A stretch of 64,000 bases of DNA, from positions 620,001 through 684,000 of the forward strand of contig NZ_FYEX01000001.1 in NCBI RefSeq assembly GCF_900187875.1, in the 5' to 3' direction. The notes below the pieces were generated by a model that saw nothing but the letters and a program-made list of their open reading frames with translations, ran no database searches and was not told the DNA's origin. Made by a program: the position numbers and the translations under genes. Shown here one piece after another: positions 1 through 7,677 of the stretch (positions within the stretch are counted from its first letter, which is position 1; each line of letters starts with the position of its first letter). Origin of the DNA: Polynucleobacter victoriensis (lineage in GTDB: Bacteria > Pseudomonadota > Gammaproteobacteria > Burkholderiales > Burkholderiaceae).

Positions 1-586
1 ACGCTAACTCAAGAGCTTCCACATCGTTATACGGCAAGACCAAGGTGTGTTTTACCAAGTCTTGTGGCACGCCGCCAGATGATGGCGCATTCTGTGTGCT
101 ATCAGCAAAGGTCAACATGCCTGAGCCTGCCTTCACCAATAAGCTATCCGCATGACCGTGATAACAACCTTCAAATTTAATGATCAAGTCACGACCAGTA
201 AAACCACGTGCTAAGCGCAATGCACTCATGGTGGCTTCTGTACCACTGGAGACCAAACGCACCTGTTCAATGCTTGGCACCAATTGGCAGATGCGCTCTG
301 CCATGACAATCTCGCCTTCAGTGGGCGCGCCATAACTAAAACTATTCACAGCCGCATCTTGCACTGCTTTGACCACAGCCGGATGAGCATGACCCACAAT
401 CATGGGACCCCATGAACCGATGCAATCAATGTATTTCTTATCGTCTGCATCCCAAAAATAAGCACCCTGCGCACGCTTCACAAAACGTGGCACACCACCC
501 ACTTGACGAAACGCGCGTACTGGAGAGTTCACACCGCCCGGCGTGGTTTTTTGGGCTCTTAAAAATAATGCTTCGTTCTTGCTCAT
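1..586 (-). CDS. hemL: glutamate-1-semialdehyde 2,1-aminomutase, N-terminal part (cut by window edge)
   Basis: HemL converts glutamate-1-semialdehyde to 5-aminolevulinate, the precursor of heme and other tetrapyrroles, in the cytoplasm. About 195 N-terminal residues are visible, starting MSKNEALFLRAQ. Class III aminotransferase features are present: the cofactor phosphate-binding SGTEA at residues 114-118 and CYHGHAD at 141-147. The PLP-binding lysine, expected near residue 265, lies outside the window. The start is the ATG at 586. The next gene upstream on the same strand is a rubredoxin gene, 85 bp away with a terminator hairpin between, so hemL probably has its own promoter there. The identity is very secure; the gene is incomplete only because of the window edge. 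Confidence 0.97.
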   Translation of the reverse strand, partial: MSKNEALFLRAQKTTPGGVNSPVRAFRQVGGVPRFVKRAQGAYFWDADDKKYIDCIGSWGPMIVGHAHPAVVKAVQDAAVNSFSYGAPTEGEIVMAERICQLVPSIEQVRLVSSGTEATMSALRLARGFTGRDLIIKFEGCYHGHADSLLVKAGSGMLTFADSTQNAPSSGGVPQDLVKHTLVLPYNDVEALELA

Positions 587-634
587 GAGTTTGGATTAAT
601 ATTTATTCAGTAAAAAGGTACAGCTTAAAACTTC

Positions 635-656
635 AAAGCCACCCGAGGGTGGCTTT
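635..656 (-). terminator. Rho-independent terminator after rubredoxin
   Basis: A perfect 10-bp inverted repeat, AAAGCCACCC/GGGTGGCTTT, surrounds a 2-base centre. On the minus strand it is followed by a loosely T-rich stretch. It sits 15 bp after the rubredoxin stop and before hemL. Confidence 0.75.
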
Positions 657-671
657 CTGCATCGCAATGAC

Positions 672-842
672 TTAGATGACCGTCATCTCAAAGTCTTCCT
701 TGCGTGCACCGCACTCTGGACAAGTCCAGTTCATCGGCACATCTTTCCACAAAGTGCCAGGAGCAATGCCTTCATCCGGAAGACCAGCTTCTTCATCGTA
801 GACCCAGCCACAAATCAAACACATATAAGTTTTAAATTCCAT
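672..842 (-). CDS. rubredoxin
   Basis: This is a small iron-only electron carrier of 56 residues. Two metal-binding knuckles are seen, CLICG with Cys8 and Cys11 and CPECG with Cys41 and Cys44, the usual spacing for a one-iron rubredoxin. The typical core GWVYDEEAG and the Trp before the second knuckle are also present. The reading frame is open for 21 more codons upstream, but the ATG at 842 has an AGAGGGA ribosome binding site 6-7 bases away and gives the normal family length. It lies between hemL and a toxin-antitoxin pair, and its own hairpin terminator follows. The redox partner cannot be told from the sequence. Confidence 0.95.
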   Translation of the reverse strand: MEFKTYMCLICGWVYDEEAGLPDEGIAPGTLWKDVPMNWTCPECGARKEDFEMTVI

Positions 843-871
843 GATTCTTTCCCTCTGTTTTCTGTATTTTA

Positions 872-1255
872 CTAGTGCTTGGTACCAACAAGCTTTCTTA
901 ACCAAGGTTCAATATGATCATAGTCAAATGTTTGAGTATCAAACATCTTCATCATCTCTTTGTGAATTTTGTTATTTTCAGCAACCAATTGACATTTATT
1001 AATTCTCAAAAAGACGTCTACTACAGCAAAAGCAACCCTCTTATTCCCATCTATAAACGGATGATTGATAGCCAAACTTTCCATCAACGCCGCTGCTTGG
1101 CAAATAATATCTGAGTAATAACCTGTTCGCGGCCGAAATAACGCTGCTTCTAGAGCCCCTAGATCTCTCAATCCTGGGGCACCACCATATTTTTTAATCA
1201 TAATGGCGTGAATAGATAAAACCTCGATGGTTGTTAAATAATCTATTTTTGACAT
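872..1255 (-). CDS. doc: Doc-type (death-on-curing) Fic-fold toxin
   Basis: This is a 127-residue toxin of the Doc branch of the Fic fold. Known Doc proteins phosphorylate elongation factor Tu and so stop translation. The short Doc form of the catalytic loop is visible at residues 65-73 (HPFIDGNKR), with the histidine and the Lys-Arg ending that separate Doc from AMP-transferring Fic enzymes. The N-terminal ALEAALFRP segment is also typical. The gene begins 4 bp after the stop of a 77-residue gene, the standard antitoxin-toxin order, so the two are almost surely co-translated from one promoter upstream of the antitoxin. The protein is full length and shows no damage. EF-Tu as target is inferred from the family only. 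Confidence 0.9.
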   Translation of the reverse strand: MSKIDYLTTIEVLSIHAIMIKKYGGAPGLRDLGALEAALFRPRTGYYSDIICQAAALMESLAINHPFIDGNKRVAFAVVDVFLRINKCQLVAENNKIHKEMMKMFDTQTFDYDHIEPWLRKLVGTKH

Positions 1256-1259
1256 TCAA

Positions 1260-1493
1260 TTACTTGGCTAATTTTTGATAAAGGCTATCAAACTCTTGAA
1301 TACTTAGACCAAGCGCTTCAACAACATGTTGTCGTGGTTTATTAGTATTTCTGCGCTCAAGAAACTCTCGCATTGCCTCGTCTAACAATGCCTGAAACTG
1401 CTTACCCTCTTCCTCTGCGAGTTGACGCATAGCAGCCAACAACTCAGGGGAGGCCTGAGATGCAAATTTTTCTTTAACTGGTTTTGATTTCAT
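1260..1493 (-). CDS. antitoxin partner of the Doc-type toxin
   Basis: This 77-residue basic and acidic protein lies directly upstream of the Doc-type gene. The middle (about residues 14-48) is a helical stretch of the kind seen in ribbon-helix-helix antitoxins such as the CopG type, and the C-terminal part (about 56-77) would be the toxin-binding tail. It does not closely resemble the classical Phd of phage P1 by eye. The ATG at 1493 has an AGAGG ribosome binding site. The promoter just upstream overlaps a long perfect palindrome, as expected for an autorepressing antitoxin. The role as antitoxin rests mainly on position, size and the operator. Confidence 0.8.
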   Translation of the reverse strand: MKSKPVKEKFASQASPELLAAMRQLAEEEGKQFQALLDEAMREFLERRNTNKPRQHVVEALGLSIQEFDSLYQKLAK

Positions 1494-1501
1494 AAAAACC
1501 T

Positions 1502-1537
1502 CTTTATCATGAAATTTCTTGATATTTCATGATAAAG
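1502..1537 (-). promoter_or_regulatory. palindromic operator overlapping the toxin-antitoxin promoter
   Basis: A perfect 14-bp inverted repeat (arms CTTTATCATGAAAT at 1502-1515 and its complement at 1524-1537, 8-bp spacer) stands 8 bp upstream of the antitoxin start. On the minus strand a TTGACA box at 1558-1553 and a TATCAT box at 1534-1529 are 18 bp apart. The -10 box therefore lies inside one arm, so a protein bound to the palindrome would block RNA polymerase. This is the layout of antitoxin autoregulation. Confidence 0.8.
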
Positions 1538-1581
1538 ACAATGGCACTGATCTGTCAAATAAAACCACCTTTGGTAGTTAA

Positions 1582-2985
1582 TTACTGTGCTTTTTTAATC
1601 TCAAACCTAAACAAACGGCACTCCAAGGGGCCATTGAATAAAGGTGTGCGCTTAGACTCTTTCATGCGCAGCTGTCCTGGTAAACCCATATCTGCTGTCA
1701 AGACATCCACCTGCCAACCGTGGAAATCATCCTTCAGGTGCTTGCCGAACTGATTCAAAAACTCCATGAACTCGGGTGAGTTATTGTTTTTAGGCAAGGC
1801 GTCTCGTGCACCACGACCACCCTTGATCTCTAATCGCTCACCATAAGGCGGGTTAAAAAGCATCACCCCAGGATCTGCAAACGGCGACTTTGCTACCAAA
1901 GCATCAATCTGACGCACATTCGATAACACACCAGATTGTGCTGGCAAGCCAGCACGCTTCCAGTTACTCTTCACAATACTAATCATGTTCTCATTGATAT
2001 CACACGCAGCCATCTTGAGCTTATTCGCATTCGCTAAGCCCTGCTCAATGTTTTTCTTTGCTACTTCGCACAAGCCGTCCCACTGTTTTTTTAGTTCTGG
2101 CGTATTGAATGGTTTCAATCTCTGAAAACCAAAGCCCTGATCAGCCCCCACTAGGTCAACACGCGTTGGTCTGTATCGAGTGAACCGGCTAGCTTCTGTT
2201 TTCTCTTGCTCATTCCGCTGAGCTTTGACTGCTTGATTGTGCGCCTGGGCCGCTTGCTCTTCTGCTTGTTTGGGATTCATGAGGCCCGCACGTATCGAGC
2301 CCGATGGAATGCCTAAACCACGATAAGCCGCTTCAATCAAAAACGTGCCACTGCCGCACATGGGATCAAATAAGGGTTGCTCAGGCTTCCAGCCAGTGAG
2401 TGCCAAGATGCCTGCAGCCAAGTTTTCTTTGAGTGGTGCAGCACCCTTATCATCGCGCCAACCGCGCTTGAACAGGGATTGACCACTGGTGTCCAAATAA
2501 ACCGTTGCATGAGTCGCCGTTAGATGAGCTTGCACCCGCACATCAGGCAACTCTGTATCGATACTAGGTCGCGATCCTTTGACTTCTCTGAAGCGATCAC
2601 AGACCGCATCCTTGATTCTGAGCGTGACAAAATTAAGACTGGTCAGCGGTGAACGATGCGCCGTTAAATCCACGCGCATAGTTTGATCTGGATTGAACCA
2701 ATCCTCCCAACTGAGAGATCTGACTGCTTTGTACACATCGTCTTCTTTGCGGTAGGCAACATGGGTCATTTGCAATAAGCAACGACTGGCAATGCGTGAA
2801 TGAAGATTAATCGCCAAAGCGACTGACATCGGACCCGCAATACCCAAACCACCCGTGCTGTTCGCAGGAGGTGGATCAATCACCCAAGCACCCAATGATT
2901 TAATTTCAGAGCGTTCTGAAATTTCTTTTAACTCTTCAGCGAGTGGTATCTCAAGCCCTCTTGGACAGACAATAAAGAACTTCAT
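1582..2985 (-). CDS. rlmL: THUMP-domain 23S rRNA guanine-N2 methyltransferase (RlmL family)
   Basis: This 467-residue enzyme is expected to methylate N2 of G2445 in 23S rRNA using S-adenosylmethionine. An N-terminal THUMP RNA-binding region (about residues 50-165) is followed by a Rossmann methyltransferase domain with DPMCGSGTF at 207-215 and the catalytic NPPYGER near residue 380. A charged, Ala/Gln-rich insert lies near residues 238-270. The RlmK half that is fused to RlmL in enterobacteria is absent, as is usual in betaproteobacteria. The start ATG at 2985 gives the usual N-terminus (MKFFIVCPRGLE). hemJ lies upstream on the same strand with a 24-bp gap, so the two may be cotranscribed. 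Confidence 0.9.
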   Translation of the reverse strand: MKFFIVCPRGLEIPLAEELKEISERSEIKSLGAWVIDPPPANSTGGLGIAGPMSVALAINLHSRIASRCLLQMTHVAYRKEDDVYKAVRSLSWEDWFNPDQTMRVDLTAHRSPLTSLNFVTLRIKDAVCDRFREVKGSRPSIDTELPDVRVQAHLTATHATVYLDTSGQSLFKRGWRDDKGAAPLKENLAAGILALTGWKPEQPLFDPMCGSGTFLIEAAYRGLGIPSGSIRAGLMNPKQAEEQAAQAHNQAVKAQRNEQEKTEASRFTRYRPTRVDLVGADQGFGFQRLKPFNTPELKKQWDGLCEVAKKNIEQGLANANKLKMAACDINENMISIVKSNWKRAGLPAQSGVLSNVRQIDALVAKSPFADPGVMLFNPPYGERLEIKGGRGARDALPKNNNSPEFMEFLNQFGKHLKDDFHGWQVDVLTADMGLPGQLRMKESKRTPLFNGPLECRLFRFEIKKAQ

Positions 2986-3009
2986 CGTAAAACCTTATGA
3001 ATAGATGGA

Positions 3010-3465
3010 TTAAAAAGGTTTTACAACCACTAAGATGCTGACAATCAAAAAGATCACCACCGGCAACTCGTTGAACCAGCGGTACCAAATATGGGAGCGC
3101 TGATTAATGCCCGCCTTAAACTTCTTATGAATCGACCCACAGGCGTGGTGATAGCCCAACAAAATAAATACGAGCGTCAACTTAGCGTGCATCCAGCCTG
3201 AATTAGGTCCTTTACCCACACCGTAATATAGCCAAAGAATGAGGCCTAAGATCAGTGCCGGAATCATCAAAATCGTCATGAAACGGTACAAGCGATGCGA
3301 CATACCCAAGAGACGTTCAAGCGCTTGTGGGTTGGTTTCTTGAGCCATGTTCACAAAGATGCGTGGCAGATAAAACAAACCCGCAAACCAAGAGGCCACA
3401 AACAAGATGTGAAAGGCTTTCACATACAAATACGCACTGCTCATTACTTCTGTCATCTCAACCAT
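3010..3465 (-). CDS. hemJ: protoporphyrinogen IX oxidase HemJ
   Basis: HemJ is the heme-containing inner-membrane enzyme that oxidises protoporphyrinogen IX to protoporphyrin IX in many bacteria lacking HemG or HemY. The 151-residue protein has about four membrane helices and the family start YLYVKAFHILFVASWFAG followed by LFYLPRIFV. His19 in the first helix is a likely heme ligand, and a late RWFNELP motif is also typical of the family. Two in-frame ATG codons (3465 and 3456) are possible starts; a third Met is seven codons in. With hemL in the same window it covers an early and a late step of heme synthesis, though the two genes are not adjacent. Confidence 0.92.
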   Translation of the reverse strand: MVEMTEVMSSAYLYVKAFHILFVASWFAGLFYLPRIFVNMAQETNPQALERLLGMSHRLYRFMTILMIPALILGLILWLYYGVGKGPNSGWMHAKLTLVFILLGYHHACGSIHKKFKAGINQRSHIWYRWFNELPVVIFLIVSILVVVKPF

Positions 3466-3529
3466 CCCTTTAGGTTTACATTGCCACTAATTGTTCGAAC
3501 TTATTGTTACTTCACAGACTTGGCTTGCT

Positions 3530-4825
3530 TTAAGTGCGCACTTCACCCTGACCAAACACGATGTACTTCATCGAGGTGAGACCTTCCAAACCAACTGGGC
3601 CTCTGGCATGCAACTTGTCATTTGAAATACCAATCTCAGCACCTAAGCCATATTCAAAGCCATCTGCAAAACGAGAGCTCGCATTGATCATCACACTGGC
3701 ACTATCCACTTCACGCAAGAAGCGCATGCCTGCAGAGTAATCTTCAGTGATGATGCAATCCGTGTGATGACTGCCGTAGCGATTGATGTGATCAATCGCC
3801 TCATCCATGTTGCTGACTGTTTTAATGGATAGGATTGGAGCCAAATACTCAGTTGACCAATCTTCTTCAGTCGCATCCACTAAGTTCTTAATGCCATTAG
3901 CTTCAAGCGCTTGTTTTGTTTTTTTACAAACGCGCAACTCCACACCCTTGTCTTGATAAATTTTGCACAAAGGTAATAAAGATTCTTTAATTGCTACCTC
4001 ATGCACCAATAGAGTTTCCATGGTGTTGCATGGAGCGTAACGTTGCGTCTTGGCGTTATCGCACACCTTGATTGCTTTGGCAGGATCTGCCAGCACATCA
4101 ATGTAGGTATGACAAATACCATCCAAGTGCTTAATCATTGGCACACGTGCATCATTCATCAAGCGCTCAATCAAGCTCTTGCCACCGCGTGGCACGATCA
4201 CATCGATGTACTCATTCATGGTGATCATGGCACCCACCGCAGCGCGGTCAGTGGTTTCAACCACTTGCACAGCATCAGATGGCAAACCAGCGGCCGCCAA
4301 ACTCTCTTGAATTAACTTTGCAAGCGCTGTGTTGGAATCTATCGCTTCAGAGCCCCCACGCAAAATCGTCGCGTTTCCAGACTTTAGGCACAGAGCTGCT
4401 GCATCAATGGTGACATTTGGACGTGACTCATAGATGATGCCAATCACCCCCAGAGGCACACGCATTTGACCAACCTGAATGCCTGATGGCATTTTTCGAA
4501 TATTGCTCATCTCACCAATTGGATCTGCGAGCTTGGCAATTTGCTCCAAGCCTTCGGCCATGGTGGCAATTGTTTTATCTGTGAGCGTTAAACGATCAAT
4601 AAACGCAGCATCTTGGCCATTGGCCTTGGCACGCTCCACATCTTTAGCATTTGTCGCTTTTAGTGATTCAGCATTCTTTCTAACCAAGTCTGCCAAATGA
4701 ATCAAGGCTTCGTTTTTGGAAGCCGTAGAAGCTTTCGCCATGGCGCGAGAGGCTAGGCGTGCTTTTTGACCAATCGCCTTCATCAAGGCAATCGCGTCAG
4801 TATTGGTGTTGTTTTGAGTGCTCAT
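3530..4825 (-). CDS. proA: glutamate-5-semialdehyde dehydrogenase (gamma-glutamyl phosphate reductase)
   Basis: ProA reduces gamma-glutamyl phosphate with NADPH to glutamate-5-semialdehyde, the second step of proline synthesis. The protein is about 431 residues and matches the aldehyde dehydrogenase fold, with the active-site segment YAPCNTMETLL and the C-terminal LHARGPVGLEGLTS that are characteristic of ProA. The frame stays open to a GTG at 4861, but the ATG at 4825 (MSTQNNTN) gives the usual family length; neither start has a strong ribosome binding site. The partner kinase gene proB is about 42 kb away beside obgE, so proline synthesis is not an operon here. apt lies 44 bp upstream on the same strand. 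Confidence 0.96.
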   Translation of the reverse strand: MSTQNNTNTDAIALMKAIGQKARLASRAMAKASTASKNEALIHLADLVRKNAESLKATNAKDVERAKANGQDAAFIDRLTLTDKTIATMAEGLEQIAKLADPIGEMSNIRKMPSGIQVGQMRVPLGVIGIIYESRPNVTIDAAALCLKSGNATILRGGSEAIDSNTALAKLIQESLAAAGLPSDAVQVVETTDRAAVGAMITMNEYIDVIVPRGGKSLIERLMNDARVPMIKHLDGICHTYIDVLADPAKAIKVCDNAKTQRYAPCNTMETLLVHEVAIKESLLPLCKIYQDKGVELRVCKKTKQALEANGIKNLVDATEEDWSTEYLAPILSIKTVSNMDEAIDHINRYGSHHTDCIITEDYSAGMRFLREVDSASVMINASSRFADGFEYGLGAEIGISNDKLHARGPVGLEGLTSMKYIVFGQGEVRT

Positions 4826-4869
4826 AGGCATTACTTTAAAGGAAATATGCTCTGCAGGCACCCTTTAGC

Positions 4870-5388
4870 CTATATCTGTAGCACCGATTTGGCTACAACC
4901 CCCTGATTAGCAAGTTTTTGCATTCCCGCTAAAAAACTAATTTCCAAGAGTGTGATGGCTCCCGCCACCGTAGCTCCCGATTTTTCGACGAGCTTGGCTG
5001 ATGCCAATAAAGTCCCGCCAGTGGCCAAAACATCATCAATCAACAACACTTTGGCGTCTGTTGGCAGAATGGTTTTCTGCATCTCCAGTAAATCAGTGCC
5101 GTACTCCAAACCATAGCTTTCTTGATGTACATCCAAGGGTAGCTTATTGGGTTTTCTAGCAAGGATGAGGGGTTTGGATAACTCATTCGCCAACGCCGCA
5201 CCAAAAATAAAACCTCTGGATTCAATACCTAGGAGATGTGTGAACTCAAGATCCTGAGATATTTGAGCCAACTGATGCGTCGCTTCTTTAAAAGCAGCAG
5301 CATTGGCCAATAATGGGGATATATCTCGGAACATGATTCCAGGCTTTGGAAAATCAGGTACCACTGGTAGATAATCTAATAAATTCAT
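4870..5388 (-). CDS. apt: adenine phosphoribosyltransferase
   Basis: Apt salvages adenine by joining it to PRPP to form AMP. The 172-residue protein has the N-terminal family pattern VPDFPKPGIMFRDISPLL and the PRPP-binding loop VLLIDDVLATGGT at residues 114-126. The ATG at 5388 (MNLLDYLP) has an AGGA box about 8 bases upstream and fits family length; another ATG at 5409 would overlap the divergent nucleosidase gene. That neighbour makes free adenine, the substrate of this enzyme, so the two likely form one salvage route. The start codons of the two divergent genes are only about 12 bp apart, which forces each promoter into the other gene. Confidence 0.96.
   Translation of the reverse strand: MNLLDYLPVVPDFPKPGIMFRDISPLLANAAAFKEATHQLAQISQDLEFTHLLGIESRGFIFGAALANELSKPLILARKPNKLPLDVHQESYGLEYGTDLLEMQKTILPTDAKVLLIDDVLATGGTLLASAKLVEKSGATVAGAITLLEISFLAGMQKLANQGVVAKSVLQI
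5346..5375 (+). promoter_or_regulatory. possible promoter of the nucleosidase gene inside apt
   Basis: A TTGGAA box at 5346 and a GATAAT box at 5370 are 18 bp apart, which would start transcription near 5382, about 20 bp before the nucleosidase ATG. It lies over the apt start region. The match is moderate and is favoured mainly because no other space for a promoter exists. Confidence 0.3.
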
Positions 5389-5400
5389 TCGAGCATTCCT

Positions 5401-5958
5401 ATGCATCATTCATACGTCATTATCACAGCGCTAGAAGGCGAACTAGATCCCAGCAAGATTCCAAAGGACATTCCCATTGTTTACTCTGGGGTGGGTAAAG
5501 TGAATGCCACCATTGCAACGCTTGAGGCCATACAGAAGTTTAAACCCAAGACCATCATCAACTTTGGTACCGTTGGAAAAATTAATCCTGAGTTACACGG
5601 ACTTCTTCCGATCAAAAAAGTACTGCAACGTGACATGCAAACCGAGCCATTAGCACCTCGTGGCACAACTCCTTTTTGTAAGAAGCCTTCCGAATATTTT
5701 TCTGAGGCTGGCATCTACACTTGTGGCACTGGTGATAGTTTTGTCACTTCACAAGACAATTGGTTGATTCAGCAGCAAGTGGATGTGGTGGATATGGAAT
5801 TGTTTGCCATCGCAGCAGTAGCGAATCATCATCAAATTCCATGGCTCTCATTCAAATACATCACCGATGATGCGAATGAAGATTCAGGCGATCACTGGCA
5901 AGAAAAAATGAATGCGGGTGAACAGCTATTTTTAGAAGAGTTGTCTAAATTGGTTTGA
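5401..5958 (+). CDS. short MTA/SAH-type nucleosidase (phosphorylase superfamily)
   Basis: The 185-residue protein resembles 5'-methylthioadenosine/S-adenosylhomocysteine nucleosidases, which cut off adenine from these by-products of methylation and polyamine synthesis. Visible family features are a Glu near the N-terminus (ALEGEL, Glu12), the glycine-rich YSGVGKVNA at 28-36, the substrate-binding VVDMEL at 129-134 and the catalytic-acid segment ITDDAN at 154-159. It is shorter than the E. coli enzyme (about 232 residues), mainly in the middle. There is no clear ribosome binding site before the ATG at 5401. The gene faces apt head-to-head, which suggests adenine released here is recycled to AMP. 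The exact substrate (MTA, SAH or both) cannot be told. Confidence 0.82.
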   Translation: MHHSYVIITALEGELDPSKIPKDIPIVYSGVGKVNATIATLEAIQKFKPKTIINFGTVGKINPELHGLLPIKKVLQRDMQTEPLAPRGTTPFCKKPSEYFSEAGIYTCGTGDSFVTSQDNWLIQQQVDVVDMELFAIAAVANHHQIPWLSFKYITDDANEDSGDHWQEKMNAGEQLFLEELSKLV

Positions 5959-5976
5959 TTGTTTAAGCAAACAATC
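5957..5976. terminator. hairpin covering both convergent stop codons
   Basis: GATTGTTT/AAACAATC forms a perfect 8-bp stem with a 4-base AAGC loop. It includes part of the nucleosidase stop (5956-5958) and the holA stop (5963-5965). There is no long T-run, so it may slow or end transcription from both sides only weakly. Confidence 0.4.
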
Positions 5977-7045
5977 GACCCAACATCCTCAAACCATCCC
6001 AAGGTTCACTCGGTAGTTTTTCTAAGACAGGGCCATCACCTTTACGAATTTGTAGTCCCTTGGATTGCTTATCAAGTCCACTCAAGACCGTGAGCGCTTT
6101 TTGTAAACGATCCGTATTGAGTCTTTGCAGCGCCTGTGGAATCAATCGCTCCTTATTACCCCACACCCGATTCATTTTCATGAGCATGGATAGGTTGTCA
6201 CCTTGATCCACCCCCTGACGCAAGCGATTCAGCAACCTGACCTCCTCAGTCACTGACCACAAAATTAAGACCAAGGGCTCACCTTCACCTTGCAAGCCAT
6301 CGACCATGCGATTAAAGCGCGCAAGATCGCCAGCTAACAATGATTCGGTCAACTGAAAGACGTCGTACCTTGCCACATTGAGTACGGCGTCACGAATGTT
6401 GTCTTCAGTCAAAACACCTTCTGGGTAGAGTAATCCTAACTTTTGCACTTCTTGGTGAGCGGCGATCAAGTTACCTTCAATTTGATTAGCCATGAACTGC
6501 AGGGCTCGTTGACCAGCTTCACCAGGCTCAACATGTTGCTGTTGTTTTTTTAAGCGTTGCGCAATCCAGTTAGGTAAGTGAGTGCGATCAATTGGATCAA
6601 TTCTGACTGCTACTCCAGCTTCATCCAAGGCGGTGAACCAGGCAGATTTTTGTGTCTGAAAATCTACCCTGGGTAAAAAAATACAAGTCACTGTATCCAC
6701 AGGATCTTTGGCTGTTACCTGCGCTTGTATTTGGGCACAAAATTGTTTAATCGCATCTGCGCCGTCCCTGCCAGGCTTGCCGGTGGGCATACGCAACTCG
6801 ACGTAGCGCTTATCCCCAAACAAAGACATGGTTTGACCAGCATTCATGAGAGACGACCAGTCAAAGCCTTTTTCTTGAACCATCACTTCACGCTCTGTGT
6901 GACCGTGAGCAATCACCATGGCCCTTAACTGGTCTTGCAGCTCCATCACCAATAAAGGTTCATCACCAGTTAAAACATAAAGGGGGTGTGGGCCATTTTT
7001 TTTGGCCTGCGCCAAATGCGCTTCGAAAGCATCAGCCTTCAACAT
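5963..7045 (-). CDS. holA: DNA polymerase III subunit delta
   Basis: HolA is the delta subunit of the clamp loader, which opens the beta clamp and helps load it on DNA. The protein is 360 residues, close to the family length. The N-terminal motif region PLYVLTGDEPLLV, the GFDWSSLMNAGQTMSLFG segment containing the conserved SLF clamp-binding wedge (about residues 60-80), and the later ANQIEGNLIAAHQEVQKL helix are all typical. It follows lptE by 5 bp, and leuS precedes lptE, giving the leuS-lptE-holA order common in proteobacteria. It ends 4 bp from the convergent nucleosidase gene. Confidence 0.95.
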   Translation of the reverse strand: MLKADAFEAHLAQAKKNGPHPLYVLTGDEPLLVMELQDQLRAMVIAHGHTEREVMVQEKGFDWSSLMNAGQTMSLFGDKRYVELRMPTGKPGRDGADAIKQFCAQIQAQVTAKDPVDTVTCIFLPRVDFQTQKSAWFTALDEAGVAVRIDPIDRTHLPNWIAQRLKKQQQHVEPGEAGQRALQFMANQIEGNLIAAHQEVQKLGLLYPEGVLTEDNIRDAVLNVARYDVFQLTESLLAGDLARFNRMVDGLQGEGEPLVLILWSVTEEVRLLNRLRQGVDQGDNLSMLMKMNRVWGNKERLIPQALQRLNTDRLQKALTVLSGLDKQSKGLQIRKGDGPVLEKLPSEPWDGLRMLGRLFA

Positions 7046-7050
7046 GATGA

Positions 7051-7632
7051 TTAACGTTGATCTTCTTTAGAAGTTGTTGTTTTTGAGGAATTTTTACCAG
7101 GCAACTTCTTGATAGCGGATAAGCGACGCATCAATTGATTCACAATATCAACACGCATGGTCTTGACAAACTCGGCCACCAATAAATCAAATGATTGAAT
7201 ATTTGCCTGATTAAAATCAATGTCGCGCGTCAGATAAATATCTGCCTCAGGCATCAACTCAATTCCATCTGGATTAAAAGCACGAAAAGCAATTCTGCTA
7301 ATAATTCGGTACGCCGTGATTTGGCCAGAACCGTTATATGAAAGTACCTGCTTAGCATTTTGTTCAGTGATGATCTCTAAAACCAAATCTGCTTCCTTAA
7401 CGCTTTTGACCAAATTAATGTCATTGACCTTCAAATACATCTCCAGAGTATCTCGAAACTCTGGCGTCATCGCGCCACTAAGGAAAATATTCGTGTAAGG
7501 CAAATCAATCTTGCCTCTGACTCTCCAACCACAGGCACTCAAAGTGGCCAATGAAAAAATTGCTAAACCCCCAAGCAAAGAGTCTCGGCGTTTACTCGAG
7601 AACTTGTGATTGGTGGTCATGATTTTTTTCAT
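7051..7632 (-). CDS. lptE: LPS-assembly lipoprotein LptE
   Basis: LptE is the outer-membrane lipoprotein that plugs the LptD barrel and helps insert lipopolysaccharide into the outer leaflet. The 193-residue protein has a basic N-terminus, a hydrophobic segment and a lipobox LSAC with Cys34 as the expected lipidation site. The following GWRVRG, then LPYTNIFLSG and a Ser/Thr-rich basic tail, match betaproteobacterial LptE. Starts are possible at 7632 or at an ATG four codons later; neither has a strong ribosome binding site. Position between leuS and holA supports the call, because the sequence of this family is poorly conserved. Confidence 0.9.
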   Translation of the reverse strand: MKKIMTTNHKFSSKRRDSLLGGLAIFSLATLSACGWRVRGKIDLPYTNIFLSGAMTPEFRDTLEMYLKVNDINLVKSVKEADLVLEIITEQNAKQVLSYNGSGQITAYRIISRIAFRAFNPDGIELMPEADIYLTRDIDFNQANIQSFDLLVAEFVKTMRVDIVNQLMRRLSAIKKLPGKNSSKTTTSKEDQR

Positions 7633-7677
7633 ATATGGCTATTGTGCGCTATTTCAAAACTCTTCTTGAAGTTCTCA

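Noticed and set aside
914..1114. 66-codon frame on the plus strand inside the Doc-type gene
   Set aside because: It is antisense to a well-supported toxin gene and has no family features or ribosome binding site.
3530..4861. Longer proA starting at a GTG at 4861
   Set aside because: The extra 12 residues are not seen in the family, and the ATG at 4825 gives the normal start.
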